Position numbers and translations under genes: made by a program
Shown: piece after piece, positions 6,261-14,996 of the stretch
Layout: each line of letters opens with the position of its first letter
How positions within the stretch are numbered: position 1 is the first letter of the stretch
DNA from: an uncultured Parasphingopyxis sp.
GTDB taxonomy: Bacteria > Pseudomonadota > Alphaproteobacteria > Sphingomonadales > Sphingomonadaceae
Length of the DNA stretch: 15,918 nucleotides
Reading direction: 5' to 3'
Assembly (NCBI GenBank): GCA_905479515.1
Contig: CAJQMX010000265.1
Location: forward strand, 1 to 15,918
The notes under the pieces: generated by a model
What the model was told of the DNA's origin: nothing
The model's database searches: none
Seen by the model: the letters and a program-made list of their open reading frames with translations, nothing else

Positions 6261-9019
6261 GCGCCGCTGTCGAGGATCATGTCGATTATTTGCCTTTGCA
6301 TTTACGCGCTTATGCAGTCCTTGCTGATGCTAAGCCTAAAAATTCGAAATCCGGGAAACGACCAAAAGTAACTCCCGCAAGCGACTTTACTGTTGTCTTC
6401 GATACCGAAACGACGACCGACCCTAGCCAGCTTCTGCGCTTTGGAACTTTTCGCGTTTATCGAGGCGAGCAGTTGTTTAGGTCCGGTATTTTCTATGCTC
6501 CGAATGCGGTGTCGGAAAGTGAACTCGAAACTCTGCGCCGCTATGCAGCAGACAATGGTTTGGATTTGCTAACTAGAAACCAGTTTGCCGATGATATTCT
6601 ATTTGGTATTGCCTATGATCTTAGAGCGACAATCGTTGGCTTCAATCTGCCTTTTGATATTTCCAGAATAGCAATCAGCCATGGTTCTGCGCGGGGCAAG
6701 AAAATGCGTGGCGGCTTCACCTTCAAAATATCTACGGATCGGCGGCGCTCCAAAATTCAGGTAAAACATGTCTCGCAGCGCATGGCTTTCATCAATTTCA
6801 CCAAGCCATTTAAACAGATGCACAGTCGCAGCCAAAGACAGCGTGGTGAAAAAATCAAAACATCACTGGATCATTTTGTTGATATCAAAACGTTAGCAAG
6901 TGCGTTGCTGTCGGGTGGATACTCGCTGGCAAGTCTTTCAAGGCATTTGAACGTCGTTCATCCAAAACTCGAATTTGACGAGTTTGAAGGCCCGATTAGC
7001 GATGATATGATCAAATATGCGGTGAGAGACACCCAAGCCACTTGGGAGTGCTACGTGGAGCTGCGCAGTCGATTTAAAGTCCTCGGGCTTACCGACCTAC
7101 GCCCCGAAAAAGCCTATAGCGAAGCGAGCATCGGCAAAGCCTGTTTGAAGCATATGGGGATCGTCCCATGGCAGCAGTCCCAACCCAATTTTGACCCACA
7201 GAAAATTGCCAATATCGTATCGACCTATTTTGGCGGGCGCAGTGAGGTCCGAATAAGGCGAGAAATCAAGCAAGTGATGCTGTGCGATTTCCTGTCGATG
7301 TACCCCACCGTTTGCAGCCTGATGGCATTGTGGCGGTTCGTTATTGCCGAAAACAAAGTCACTCGAGATTCAACGGATGAAGCAAAAGCGATATTGGACA
7401 ACGCGACATTAGAAGAGCTGCAATCAAAAGATGCCTGGCGAAATCTTTCGATCTTGGTTCGCGTTAAATCAACAAAGGATGTGTTCCCAGTCCGAACCAA
7501 GTATCAAAAGGCTCACACGGCAACCATAGGATTGAATAAGCTGACATGCTCGAAACCACTTTGGTTTACGATTGCTGATTGCATTGCTTCCAAATTGCTA
7601 TGTGGAAAATCGCCTGAGATTGTTGAGGCAATTGGCTATGCGCCGGGACCAATGCAATCGGGTTTGAAGCCAATAAACATCATGGGCAACGCCGACTATA
7701 GTGTCGATCCTGCCAAGGATGATTTTTACAAACGGGTCATTGAATTGCGTCATGAAACGAAAGAGCAATTGCGCTTTGCGAGCGAAGAAAATGCACCATC
7801 ACTTGATGCTGCACAGGGCAATCTGAAGACTACCGCTAATTCGACCAGCTACGGGATATTCATTGAAAATAATGTGACCGATATAATGGGCAAAGCCAAG
7901 CTGTCCGTTTACAATGGCATTGATGATCCATTTGCGACTGAGAAAAACAAGATTGAGGAAACCGGTGTTTTCTTTGATCCTCTTTTGGCAACGCTAATTA
8001 CCGGCGCCGCACGATTGATGCTCGCAATTACCGAAACGCTCGTTTCTCAAAAGCAATTGGAATGGGTGTTCTGCGATACGGATAGCATGGCAATAGCCAA
8101 GCCTAATGGAATGGATGAACCTCAATTTGTTGAGAAGGTTCAATCGATTATCAATTGGTTTGAAAATTTGAATCCTTATGAATTTGATGGTTCAATTCTG
8201 AAAAGCGAGAGCTACAATTATAGCCATATCAACGGCAAAATACTGGAACCGCTTTACTGCTTCGCGGTTTCGGCAAAACGATATGTGCTGTTCAATTTTG
8301 ATGAGGACAAGAAACCGATGATCCGAAAAGCTTCGGGACACGGTTTGGGGCATTTGATTGCCCCGTATGATGCAAACAATCCGGCGATTGGATTTCCAAA
8401 ACCCGTTCAATCAGAAACCAAAATTGGAGTTCCTCTATGGCAACATGATCTTTGGTGGAAAATCATTGAAGCTGTTTTGGATGGACATCCATTTCAAGTA
8501 GGTTTGGATTATCATCCAAACCTATTGCTTCCGGCAATGAGCCGCTATGCTGCGACATCTCCTGCATTATTGGCTTGGTTCAAATCCTATAACAAGAGCA
8601 AGACCTATCGTGACCAGGTCAAACCCTTTGGGTTCATGCTATCATTAAGTGCAGAATGGATATTGGATGATGAGCGTTTTTGCGATGATTGGTCAAAGCG
8701 GCGGGCGGCGATCAAAGCCGCAAAGCCGATTGCTCCATTTACACGGAATCCGGTGATTGCGGCGCAGAGCGCATTAGATAGAGTCACGGGTACGCAGGTT
8801 TCTTCCGATAAGCTGAAAAGTTATTGGTCGGTATTAGCGAGCTATCATTTGCACCCTGAAAACAAGTTTTTGAATGGAGATTATTACGATAGTGGTTCGA
8901 CGCGGCGGCGACATGTCATTGCCGGCATTGCCAATCATATTGGCAAGGAGGCTAATAATTGGGAGGAGCAGGCTGTACTCGGAATAGATCAATCGCATCA
9001 ATTTGAATATTCTGATTAA
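6257..9019 (+). CDS. Family B DNA polymerase with 3'-5' exonuclease
   Basis: This is a 920-residue polymerase with all core motifs present. Exo I is FDTET (D49, E51), Exo II GFNLPFD (N130, D134) and Exo III YAVRD (Y254, D258), giving a complete DEDD proofreading site. Palm motif A is DFLSMYP (D344-P350), motif B KTTANSTSYG (K524-G533), motif C CDTDS (D607, D609), followed by KRY (674-676). It therefore should synthesise DNA and proofread. The region from about residue 690 to 920 is a long C-terminal part with no motif I know. The ATG overlaps the HNH stop by four bases, so the two are translationally coupled. In casposons PolB is thought to replicate the element, hence 'self-synthesising'. 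I cannot decide whether it is protein-primed. The second half (about 7500-8560) has a much higher density of ATTG/CAAT words than the first. Confidence 0.92.
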   Translation: MSAAVEDHVDYLPLHLRAYAVLADAKPKNSKSGKRPKVTPASDFTVVFDTETTTDPSQLLRFGTFRVYRGEQLFRSGIFYAPNAVSESELETLRRYAADNGLDLLTRNQFADDILFGIAYDLRATIVGFNLPFDISRIAISHGSARGKKMRGGFTFKISTDRRRSKIQVKHVSQRMAFINFTKPFKQMHSRSQRQRGEKIKTSLDHFVDIKTLASALLSGGYSLASLSRHLNVVHPKLEFDEFEGPISDDMIKYAVRDTQATWECYVELRSRFKVLGLTDLRPEKAYSEASIGKACLKHMGIVPWQQSQPNFDPQKIANIVSTYFGGRSEVRIRREIKQVMLCDFLSMYPTVCSLMALWRFVIAENKVTRDSTDEAKAILDNATLEELQSKDAWRNLSILVRVKSTKDVFPVRTKYQKAHTATIGLNKLTCSKPLWFTIADCIASKLLCGKSPEIVEAIGYAPGPMQSGLKPINIMGNADYSVDPAKDDFYKRVIELRHETKEQLRFASEENAPSLDAAQGNLKTTANSTSYGIFIENNVTDIMGKAKLSVYNGIDDPFATEKNKIEETGVFFDPLLATLITGAARLMLAITETLVSQKQLEWVFCDTDSMAIAKPNGMDEPQFVEKVQSIINWFENLNPYEFDGSILKSESYNYSHINGKILEPLYCFAVSAKRYVLFNFDEDKKPMIRKASGHGLGHLIAPYDANNPAIGFPKPVQSETKIGVPLWQHDLWWKIIEAVLDGHPFQVGLDYHPNLLLPAMSRYAATSPALLAWFKSYNKSKTYRDQVKPFGFMLSLSAEWILDDERFCDDWSKRRAAIKAAKPIAPFTRNPVIAAQSALDRVTGTQVSSDKLKSYWSVLASYHLHPENKFLNGDYYDSGSTRRRHVIAGIANHIGKEANNWEEQAVLGIDQSHQFEYSD

Positions 9020-9021
9020 AG

Positions 9022-9050
9022 TTGAACCAGCTTATCATTCGCTGCTTCAA
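9022..9050 (+). terminator. Hairpin just after the PolB stop
   Basis: TTGAACCAGC (9022-9031) and GCTGCTTCAA (9041-9050) pair over ten positions with one C-C mismatch around a nine-base loop, starting three bases after the polymerase stop. The following TTTAT is only a weak T tract, so it may attenuate or protect the mRNA end rather than terminate cleanly. Confidence 0.4.
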
Positions 9051-9098
9051 TTTATCCGACCGATAACGCCGGTTTCCGTTGCCATTAATGTATGTCGC

Positions 9099-9104
9099 TA
9101 TAAT
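9099..9104 (+). promoter_or_regulatory. -10-like TATAAT ahead of the STAND gene
   Basis: A perfect TATAAT lies 67 bp before the STAND ATG in the 152-bp gap after PolB. The nearest good -35 (TTGCCA, 9079-9084) is only 14 bp away, shorter than the usual 16-18, so this is a candidate only. It would give the cargo module its own transcript. Confidence 0.3.
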
Positions 9105-9146
9105 TATTCTTATTTCATGATCCTACAACTGTATCTCTTTCCATTC

Positions 9147-9158
9147 CGTTTTTTAAGT
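9147..9158 (+). repeat. 12-bp direct repeat, copy 2, at right edge of the core module
   Basis: CGTTTTTTAAGT is identical to 3139-3150 and lies 13 bp before the STAND gene start. It marks the junction between core and right cargo, but may be chance given its T run. Confidence 0.4.
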
Positions 9159-9171
9159 CTACGAATACTTT

Positions 9172-12100
9172 ATGAACTATAAACGCCCAGGTGCCATTAG
9201 AGCAGGTTTCCATTATCAGGATCTCGTTGCAATCGAGAAACTGATCGAGTTCTATCGGAATCCGAGCCGTTATGACTGGATGGAACTTGAGAGTTTAGAT
9301 CCATCTTTCAGTGCCGTGGATGATGTAGTCGCTATGCGAAGTGATGGCACCGTTGATGTCATACAAATTAAGTTTGCCGTCGACCCTGACAATCCCAAAA
9401 CTCCACTAGATTGGGATTGGCTGTTGAAGCGGAAGAAGTCTGGCTCTTCAATGTTGAAGAAATGGTTTTCTTCAGTTCAAGAACTTATTTCAAGTGCCAC
9501 GTTAGCAAGTGCGCGGCTAGTCACTGACCGTTTGCCGGACAAGCAATTTTCAGATTGCCTGAGCGGAGGGTTTATCGAAATAGACAAAATTCCAGCTTCT
9601 ATCCAAGAGAAGTTATCCGTTGAAATTCCAGACAAGCATTTGCTAGCTGAGTTTTTCCAGAAGTTCGAGTTCGTTCATTCTCAGCCACAGATCGGTGATT
9701 TTGAATACAACCTTAGATCTTCGATAATTCCGTCAGATACCGACGAAAGAGGTTGGCATATCCTGAGGGATAGTGTCGCGAAATGGGCGACAATCAAAAA
9801 TAGTCCCCAGCCATTCGGTAGAATTCAACACAGTCATATCAGCAGCATTCTATCAAAAGAACGCTCAACGCCCATCTCTCAAAACTTCTCGATTCCCATT
9901 GGTTACGAGGTGCCAGACAAAATCTTTCACGACCATTTTATAAAGAAAATTACTAAAACAGACGGTGTTTCTGTATTGTCTGGTTCCCCAGGCCGAGGAA
10001 AGAGTACTTACCTTAGCTATTGTTTCAATGAGATAAAGAAGAAGAAGGCCGTTTGCATCCGGCACCACTATTTTTTAGACTTATCCGACAAAAATACAGA
10101 TCGATTCTATTATCATGAGATAGAGAGGTCTCTTGTCAGCCAAATAGAAGCCGAGTTGCCCGACTTGACCGTTGGCGGCGACAAGTTGCTAGACTGGGTC
10201 AATGCAGCAGCACAGAGGCTCGCGGTAGATGGCCGCCGATTGATAGTCTTTGTAGATGGGCTGGATCATGTTTGGAGAGAAGGAAGATCGTTGGAGCATA
10301 TGTCGCTCCTCTTTTCCAATTTGTTACCTTGCGCGCACAATTGTTCAATTGTTGCGGGAACGCAAAACTTAGCCGAAAAATATCTCCCGAACACATTGTT
10401 GCGATATTGCCCTCAAGAAAATTGGGAAATGCTGCCGCTAATGTCGGGAGAAGCAGTATTCAATTGGCTTGAAGTGCAGCGAAAAGCCGAGCGCTTCAAA
10501 TTAGAGGTCACAGACCAACCAGATGAATCAAAATCATTAGCTGAATTGAGTGATGCATTCTATGAAATTTCAGGAGGTTTGCCACTACATCTAATCTATT
10601 CGTTTGAGTCACTCGCCAGAAACGCCGAGTTCATCAACCGCACGAATGTGCTGTCCCTCCCAAGATGCCCTGATGGTGAAATCAAAGTATACTACAGAGC
10701 TTTATGGAACGGGATATCGGTGAATGCTCGCGCTGTTTTACACAGTTTAGCAGGTGTGGATTTCCCTTTTCCCTCAGGCGGTTTGATTCAATGCTTTGAA
10801 GCGTTGGATGCAAATATTGAATGGTCTGAGGAAATTGACCATCTATTGGATCATCGAGACATAGGAACGTTCCCATTCCACGGTAGCATCTTTGTATTTT
10901 TGCGGGAGTTGCCAAGCCATGTTGATACAGTCAAACTACAACAATCCCGTCTCCTGAATTGGCTTGAAGATAGCGCCCCACACTATTGGCGTTGGGCATG
11001 GCAATGGGTCACACTAGATCGATTTGGTGACTCAGCGGATTTAATCTGCGGACCAAATAGAGATTGGGCTATTCAAGCAATTTGTCGAGGGTATCCATTC
11101 GATCAGATTGAGTTGATATTGCAAAGGTCGGAACAAGCCGCTTTTCAGGCATTTGATTTACCTAGATGCCAAGAATTGCGATCGCTGCGTCATCGCGTCA
11201 CCAATGCAGCAGAATTTCAAACTCACCAATTTGATCAGTTTGTTGCAGCGGCATTGCAATTAACCGACGATGATTATGGGGTCTTTCACCTCAAAGATAA
11301 CCTCGAATTTCAGACTCCTGAGTTAATGTTGTCGCTGATTCGGATACTTGAATCAAAATCAAGGCACATAGTCGCAGACCGTGCAATTACTGAATTAAAC
11401 AGAAGAATTACCAATCAAAATAAAGCTTCCGATTCTCGCACTATCGACTGGGCCTCCATTTTAGTAAAAATTGTAGTGCACCTCGAAAAAATCGATCTTT
11501 CCAGAGTAACCAGTTTTGTGAGGCAGGCAGGAAACGCCCACAACCTGCTCTCAATTGCGATACTCGAATGTATGACAATGCATGACTATAATAGGGCAAT
11601 TGCACTGGCGGAAATCAGCGGCGGAACGCAAACTGCAAGCGCATTATTTTCCATTTTATGTATTGAAAAAATCGACCCTCGAACCCGTCCCAAGCTAAGG
11701 AAATATTCCAGTTTTCCATTGGTACAGTCACTTTTTCTTGTGCGCGGATGGAAACCTGAGAAGCTGACCAGACGTGTTGATCTACAAAATTTATTTCCGG
11801 CTAAAGATCCCTATGATTACGAATTTTTAGCCTACACTAACGGTTTTCGGGATTTGTTCTTCAAAATCTTTGCATTAACTTTGGACGACAAACTGAAAGT
11901 TATGCAGTGGCATGGATTGGATAAAAACAAAGACACGAGTTGGATAGGAAATGCGGCAAATAAAATCCGGGACGTTGCCATTTCCATTGCCAAGGACTGG
12001 AAAGCCGATCCAAATTCAATATCGTACAGTCAAATATTTCGGCGTATGGTCACGGAGTTGAATGATTCTAGTGACTACGAAACTCATCGAAGGCACAAAG

Positions 12101-13521
12101 TTCTGAAGAACGCATGCATTGAGATTGCAACAAACCTAATTCTGTTGCGACTTGGGTTAGGAGGAGAGAAAGTTCAACTTTCCGAAGTTGAAATTGCTGC
12201 TGAATCTGATCTTTTTTCAATAGATCTATTTATCGATCATTACTCTAAACACCGTCTGCAGATTTTCGAGCCCGAAGCAGCAGAGTTCATTTCGAGTGAA
12301 TTTTCAAAAAAACTAAAAACCAAAGTCATTGAATTTTCCGAAAGATCCAATCTCGCTATAGACCTTTCCCTCTTCGCATTGGATCACTCTTGCTCAGAAA
12401 GTGCCTCCTTTTTTCTTACTAGGGCCGCCGAAAGCCTGATCGGCTATGGTTGGAGAAAAGATCCGTTTGCACATGAAATAGTTGCAAGCCTTAAATACGT
12501 TGGCGACTATGACCCTGATTGGGTTGCTAATCAGTGTATTTCGCTGGCGAGTCTGTTTGAGGAAATTACTGAATTTACAGATGGTTCCGAAACAAATCAT
12601 GCGCGCTCAGAATTTTATTCGCTGGCAGTTAAGGTTTTGCCGGCCAACGCTGGAGAGCTTTACGGAGATCTCGTTCGTCGCGATGAATGGTACTATGCAG
12701 ATCAGCTTGTAGAACAGTATGCAAAGGAGTTAGATGCAGATGATATCTACGACTCAGCTCTGCTAAAAACCTTTGTCGAACCTGCAAATCAACATGTCCC
12801 GAACGATGTTGTGAAGTCATCAAATTCTGATCCGATGGGAATCAACGACAGCATATCACGGTTTTGTGGAATCTCTAGAATACAAGCTATCGCAGATGAA
12901 CAGGAAGATAGTTTGAATATTTCGGAAACCACAACCGAACATAATCTGGACTTTGCCTTATATTCGCCCGAAAACTTGGGACTATTCTTAGATAGGCCGC
13001 TGCCCGCTGGATCCTACAGATGGGAAGATGACAAACTTGCTGAATGGACAAAATATTGGATTGGTCATGGTCGCGGTGTGGATGCCTTGGAGAAAATTAA
13101 AGAAGTGATAGAAGCCGGGCAACACACACTTCAAATTGAGTCCGGGATTGATGGGATTTTTGAACAAAGTTTAGCCGTTCAAGGAACCTCGAACGCGTTT
13201 TACTGGCTTGTACAGGCACAGCGACACAAGCGCGGCTGGTCCTATTGGCACGGTCGGAAAGAGGCCGAAAATCGATTGAGATTGGTCGCGAAGCATTATC
13301 CAGACCGATGGCAGGAATTTATACAGGCGACTTCCAGGCCTCTGATCGAGCGCGGAGAAGAAAAGGGTTGGTTAGTACTAGGTCAAAGCCATTTGATTTT
13401 TTATCTGCTTGAGACCGGTCAATTAAAACTAGCCAAATGTTTACTCGCATCCATGATTGGTTCGCTGAAAAGCGAAACAAGAGACCAGCCTATTCGCGAT
13501 CCAAAATGGATTAGCAGATGA
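9172..13521 (+). CDS. PD-(D/E)XK nuclease-STAND NTPase, Avs/Cap4-like defence protein
   Basis: This is a 1449-residue protein. Residues 1-230 begin RPGAIRAGFHYQDLVA and contain VDDVVAMRSDG...VIQIKF (D50/D51, Q65-x-K67), a DUF4297/Cap4-type PD-(D/E)XK nuclease core with Gln in place of the usual Glu. Residues 265-470 are a STAND-type NTPase: Walker A GSPGRGKST (271-279) and Walker B RLIVFVDGLDHV (D362, D365), followed by winged-helix-like helices. The rest, about 480-1449, is a long helical repeat region, as in the sensor part of Avs proteins. In that family (AVAST), the C-terminal repeats bind a phage protein, NTPase domains assemble and the nuclease degrades DNA. The target here is unknown. 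No Shine-Dalgarno sequence is seen before the ATG. The stop overlaps the next gene by four bases, so both probably act together. Confidence 0.82.
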   Translation: MNYKRPGAIRAGFHYQDLVAIEKLIEFYRNPSRYDWMELESLDPSFSAVDDVVAMRSDGTVDVIQIKFAVDPDNPKTPLDWDWLLKRKKSGSSMLKKWFSSVQELISSATLASARLVTDRLPDKQFSDCLSGGFIEIDKIPASIQEKLSVEIPDKHLLAEFFQKFEFVHSQPQIGDFEYNLRSSIIPSDTDERGWHILRDSVAKWATIKNSPQPFGRIQHSHISSILSKERSTPISQNFSIPIGYEVPDKIFHDHFIKKITKTDGVSVLSGSPGRGKSTYLSYCFNEIKKKKAVCIRHHYFLDLSDKNTDRFYYHEIERSLVSQIEAELPDLTVGGDKLLDWVNAAAQRLAVDGRRLIVFVDGLDHVWREGRSLEHMSLLFSNLLPCAHNCSIVAGTQNLAEKYLPNTLLRYCPQENWEMLPLMSGEAVFNWLEVQRKAERFKLEVTDQPDESKSLAELSDAFYEISGGLPLHLIYSFESLARNAEFINRTNVLSLPRCPDGEIKVYYRALWNGISVNARAVLHSLAGVDFPFPSGGLIQCFEALDANIEWSEEIDHLLDHRDIGTFPFHGSIFVFLRELPSHVDTVKLQQSRLLNWLEDSAPHYWRWAWQWVTLDRFGDSADLICGPNRDWAIQAICRGYPFDQIELILQRSEQAAFQAFDLPRCQELRSLRHRVTNAAEFQTHQFDQFVAAALQLTDDDYGVFHLKDNLEFQTPELMLSLIRILESKSRHIVADRAITELNRRITNQNKASDSRTIDWASILVKIVVHLEKIDLSRVTSFVRQAGNAHNLLSIAILECMTMHDYNRAIALAEISGGTQTASALFSILCIEKIDPRTRPKLRKYSSFPLVQSLFLVRGWKPEKLTRRVDLQNLFPAKDPYDYEFLAYTNGFRDLFFKIFALTLDDKLKVMQWHGLDKNKDTSWIGNAANKIRDVAISIAKDWKADPNSISYSQIFRRMVTELNDSSDYETHRRHKVLKNACIEIATNLILLRLGLGGEKVQLSEVEIAAESDLFSIDLFIDHYSKHRLQIFEPEAAEFISSEFSKKLKTKVIEFSERSNLAIDLSLFALDHSCSESASFFLTRAAESLIGYGWRKDPFAHEIVASLKYVGDYDPDWVANQCISLASLFEEITEFTDGSETNHARSEFYSLAVKVLPANAGELYGDLVRRDEWYYADQLVEQYAKELDADDIYDSALLKTFVEPANQHVPNDVVKSSNSDPMGINDSISRFCGISRIQAIADEQEDSLNISETTTEHNLDFALYSPENLGLFLDRPLPAGSYRWEDDKLAEWTKYWIGHGRGVDALEKIKEVIEAGQHTLQIESGIDGIFEQSLAVQGTSNAFYWLVQAQRHKRGWSYWHGRKEAENRLRLVAKHYPDRWQEFIQATSRPLIERGEEKGWLVLGQSHLIFYLLETGQLKLAKCLLASMIGSLKSETRDQPIRDPKWISR

Positions 13522-14927
13522 GTGAAACGTCTCTTTCCATACTATTTGAGCGACTGCATTGGCCGGTTCCCTTCGTAAAATGGCGAGCCGCTCGGCAGAT
13601 CGCAAAGCTAATTAGAAGCAAAGATGAACGAGCCCGCCAAAGGTTCATCATTTGGATCAGCAAGCAATATCTTGAATCCGACTGCGCAATGTGTGTTTCG
13701 ATAATCGAGGGTTTCGAACTATCTGTGTTCTTTGAATTTGAAGAGCTTCGAGAGGCAATTAGAAAGCCGTCTTTATACACCGACTCTCTGTTGGTTCGAA
13801 TGTATCCTGATTCAAATCTTAAATTCGAATCTTGGCGGTATACCTATTCGACAAAAATGGAAATTCCGTCAGCGCACGAAGCACGTCTGTTCAAAGGTGC
13901 AATGGGGTCGGTTATCCCACTGATCTTCGAAAGCAGCCTAAAGAGATTGCAGGAAATATCCGGCCTTCCCTTTTTGCAACAATGGAGGTCGCAATGGTTA
14001 GATATTTGGAGAAACAATGAAGAACCATATTCTGATTCGCCCGACTATTTTTTCAAGGGAGACAGAGGATCGGTGGGTCAATTTGACGTACGACAAAAAG
14101 CTGTTCTCATGTCCGCATATTTAAGAGTGTTAGCTCTGGCCTACAGTGAATGGGAACTGCCAGTTCACATAGCCACCTTTAAATCTATGCTGGTTTCAGC
14201 AATCAATCGAGGCGTCGCAGATTTTGATTTCAGCGTGCGGCCGGAATGGAGCAAAAATTTGTTGGAACTTATGCAAGAGACTGATCCTCAGACATTTGCA
14301 CGCAAGGTTTGGAGCGCAGCAAAAGAGGAAGCCGGTACGGGATTTGAGCCTTTGAATATTGTCGCTGTCGATCACTCCGAACTGCAGATTCTAGAGTTAA
14401 AAATCGAACGTGTTATCACGTCCAGAAAATATGATAAAAAGGAACTTCAAGGGCTGCCTTTTCCAGATCCGCCTTGGATTTTCTTGGAAAATGAAAATGG
14501 TGAAATTGATGGGTATCTAGACGATAAGCCCGTGAAGCCTCGAGGTGGATTACAGTGCCTTACAGTTGCGATCCAACCAGCGTTTTATGGGAGGTTTTCA
14601 GTTGGTTTCTTCCCAGATACATTAAAATTTGCTTCTCCATTGCTCACAACTGGGAGGGCTTCCATCTCAATATTTTCTGATCATCTTGGGCTGAAAGACG
14701 ATGAGGGTACATTGTCGAACTTACTGATTTGGCAGTCTGATTGGCAGCCAGTACATCCGGCGCAGTTTGATTTTACTTCCAGCCTTACAACTTGTCGCAG
14801 TAGCTCAATCAAGCGCTTTCGGTCTGAAAGTAAAGTTTCTCTCCCTCGATTAGTGAGGCTCCGACATGGGAAGCGAGAAAACGCATACTCAGATTTTGAG
14901 ATATCTGAAACGGTATTTGTGATTTAG
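13518..14927 (+). CDS. STAND-coupled partner protein, unknown function
   Basis: This is a 469-residue protein whose ATG overlaps the stop of the STAND gene as ATGA, so it is almost certainly co-translated. Residues 1-70 (LHWPVPFVKWRAARQIAKLI, then SKDERARQRFIIWI) look like a HEAT-type helical repeat, similar in feel to the C-terminal repeats of the upstream protein. The middle is helical and tryptophan-rich. The last third contains strand-rich segments (LQCLTVAIQPAFYGRFSVGFF). No catalytic motif, signal peptide or membrane segment is visible. It could extend the target-recognition surface, stabilise the large protein or restrain it; a split off the C-terminus of a once longer STAND protein is also possible. 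The function is unassigned. Confidence 0.65.
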   Translation: MSETSLSILFERLHWPVPFVKWRAARQIAKLIRSKDERARQRFIIWISKQYLESDCAMCVSIIEGFELSVFFEFEELREAIRKPSLYTDSLLVRMYPDSNLKFESWRYTYSTKMEIPSAHEARLFKGAMGSVIPLIFESSLKRLQEISGLPFLQQWRSQWLDIWRNNEEPYSDSPDYFFKGDRGSVGQFDVRQKAVLMSAYLRVLALAYSEWELPVHIATFKSMLVSAINRGVADFDFSVRPEWSKNLLELMQETDPQTFARKVWSAAKEEAGTGFEPLNIVAVDHSELQILELKIERVITSRKYDKKELQGLPFPDPPWIFLENENGEIDGYLDDKPVKPRGGLQCLTVAIQPAFYGRFSVGFFPDTLKFASPLLTTGRASISIFSDHLGLKDDEGTLSNLLIWQSDWQPVHPAQFDFTSSLTTCRSSSIKRFRSESKVSLPRLVRLRHGKRENAYSDFEISETVFVI

Positions 14928-14981
14928 ATTGAAAGAGTGCAACTTGTTACGGGACGTTTAATTTCGACACGCACATATATA

Positions 14982-14996
14982 AAAGATCACTATACC
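14982..14996 (-). repeat. Right terminal inverted repeat, 15 bp
   Basis: This is the exact reverse complement of 786-800. Only 54 bp separate it from the stop of the last cargo gene, so the element is packed to its end. Confidence 0.75.

Larger units (their letters stand above)
786..14996. mobile_element. Casposon-like element with anti-phage cargo
   Basis: The element is about 14.2 kb, with a 15-bp perfect TIR (GGTATAGTGATCTTT at 786-800, reverse complement at 14982-14996) and an 18-bp direct repeat outside. The gene order is HEPN-HEPN-cas1 leftward, then HTH, HTH, HNH, PolB, STAND nuclease and partner rightward. No transposase, serine or tyrosine recombinase or resolvase is encoded, so Cas1 is the only candidate integrase. 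Casposons are defined by Cas1 plus PolB with TIRs and a target-site duplication of about 14-15 bp, and commonly carry HNH and HTH genes; all of these occur here. The composition is AT-richer than both flanks. Excising the element with one repeat copy rebuilds a continuous REP element. That the element is active, and that Cas1 moves it, are inferences. Confidence 0.75.
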
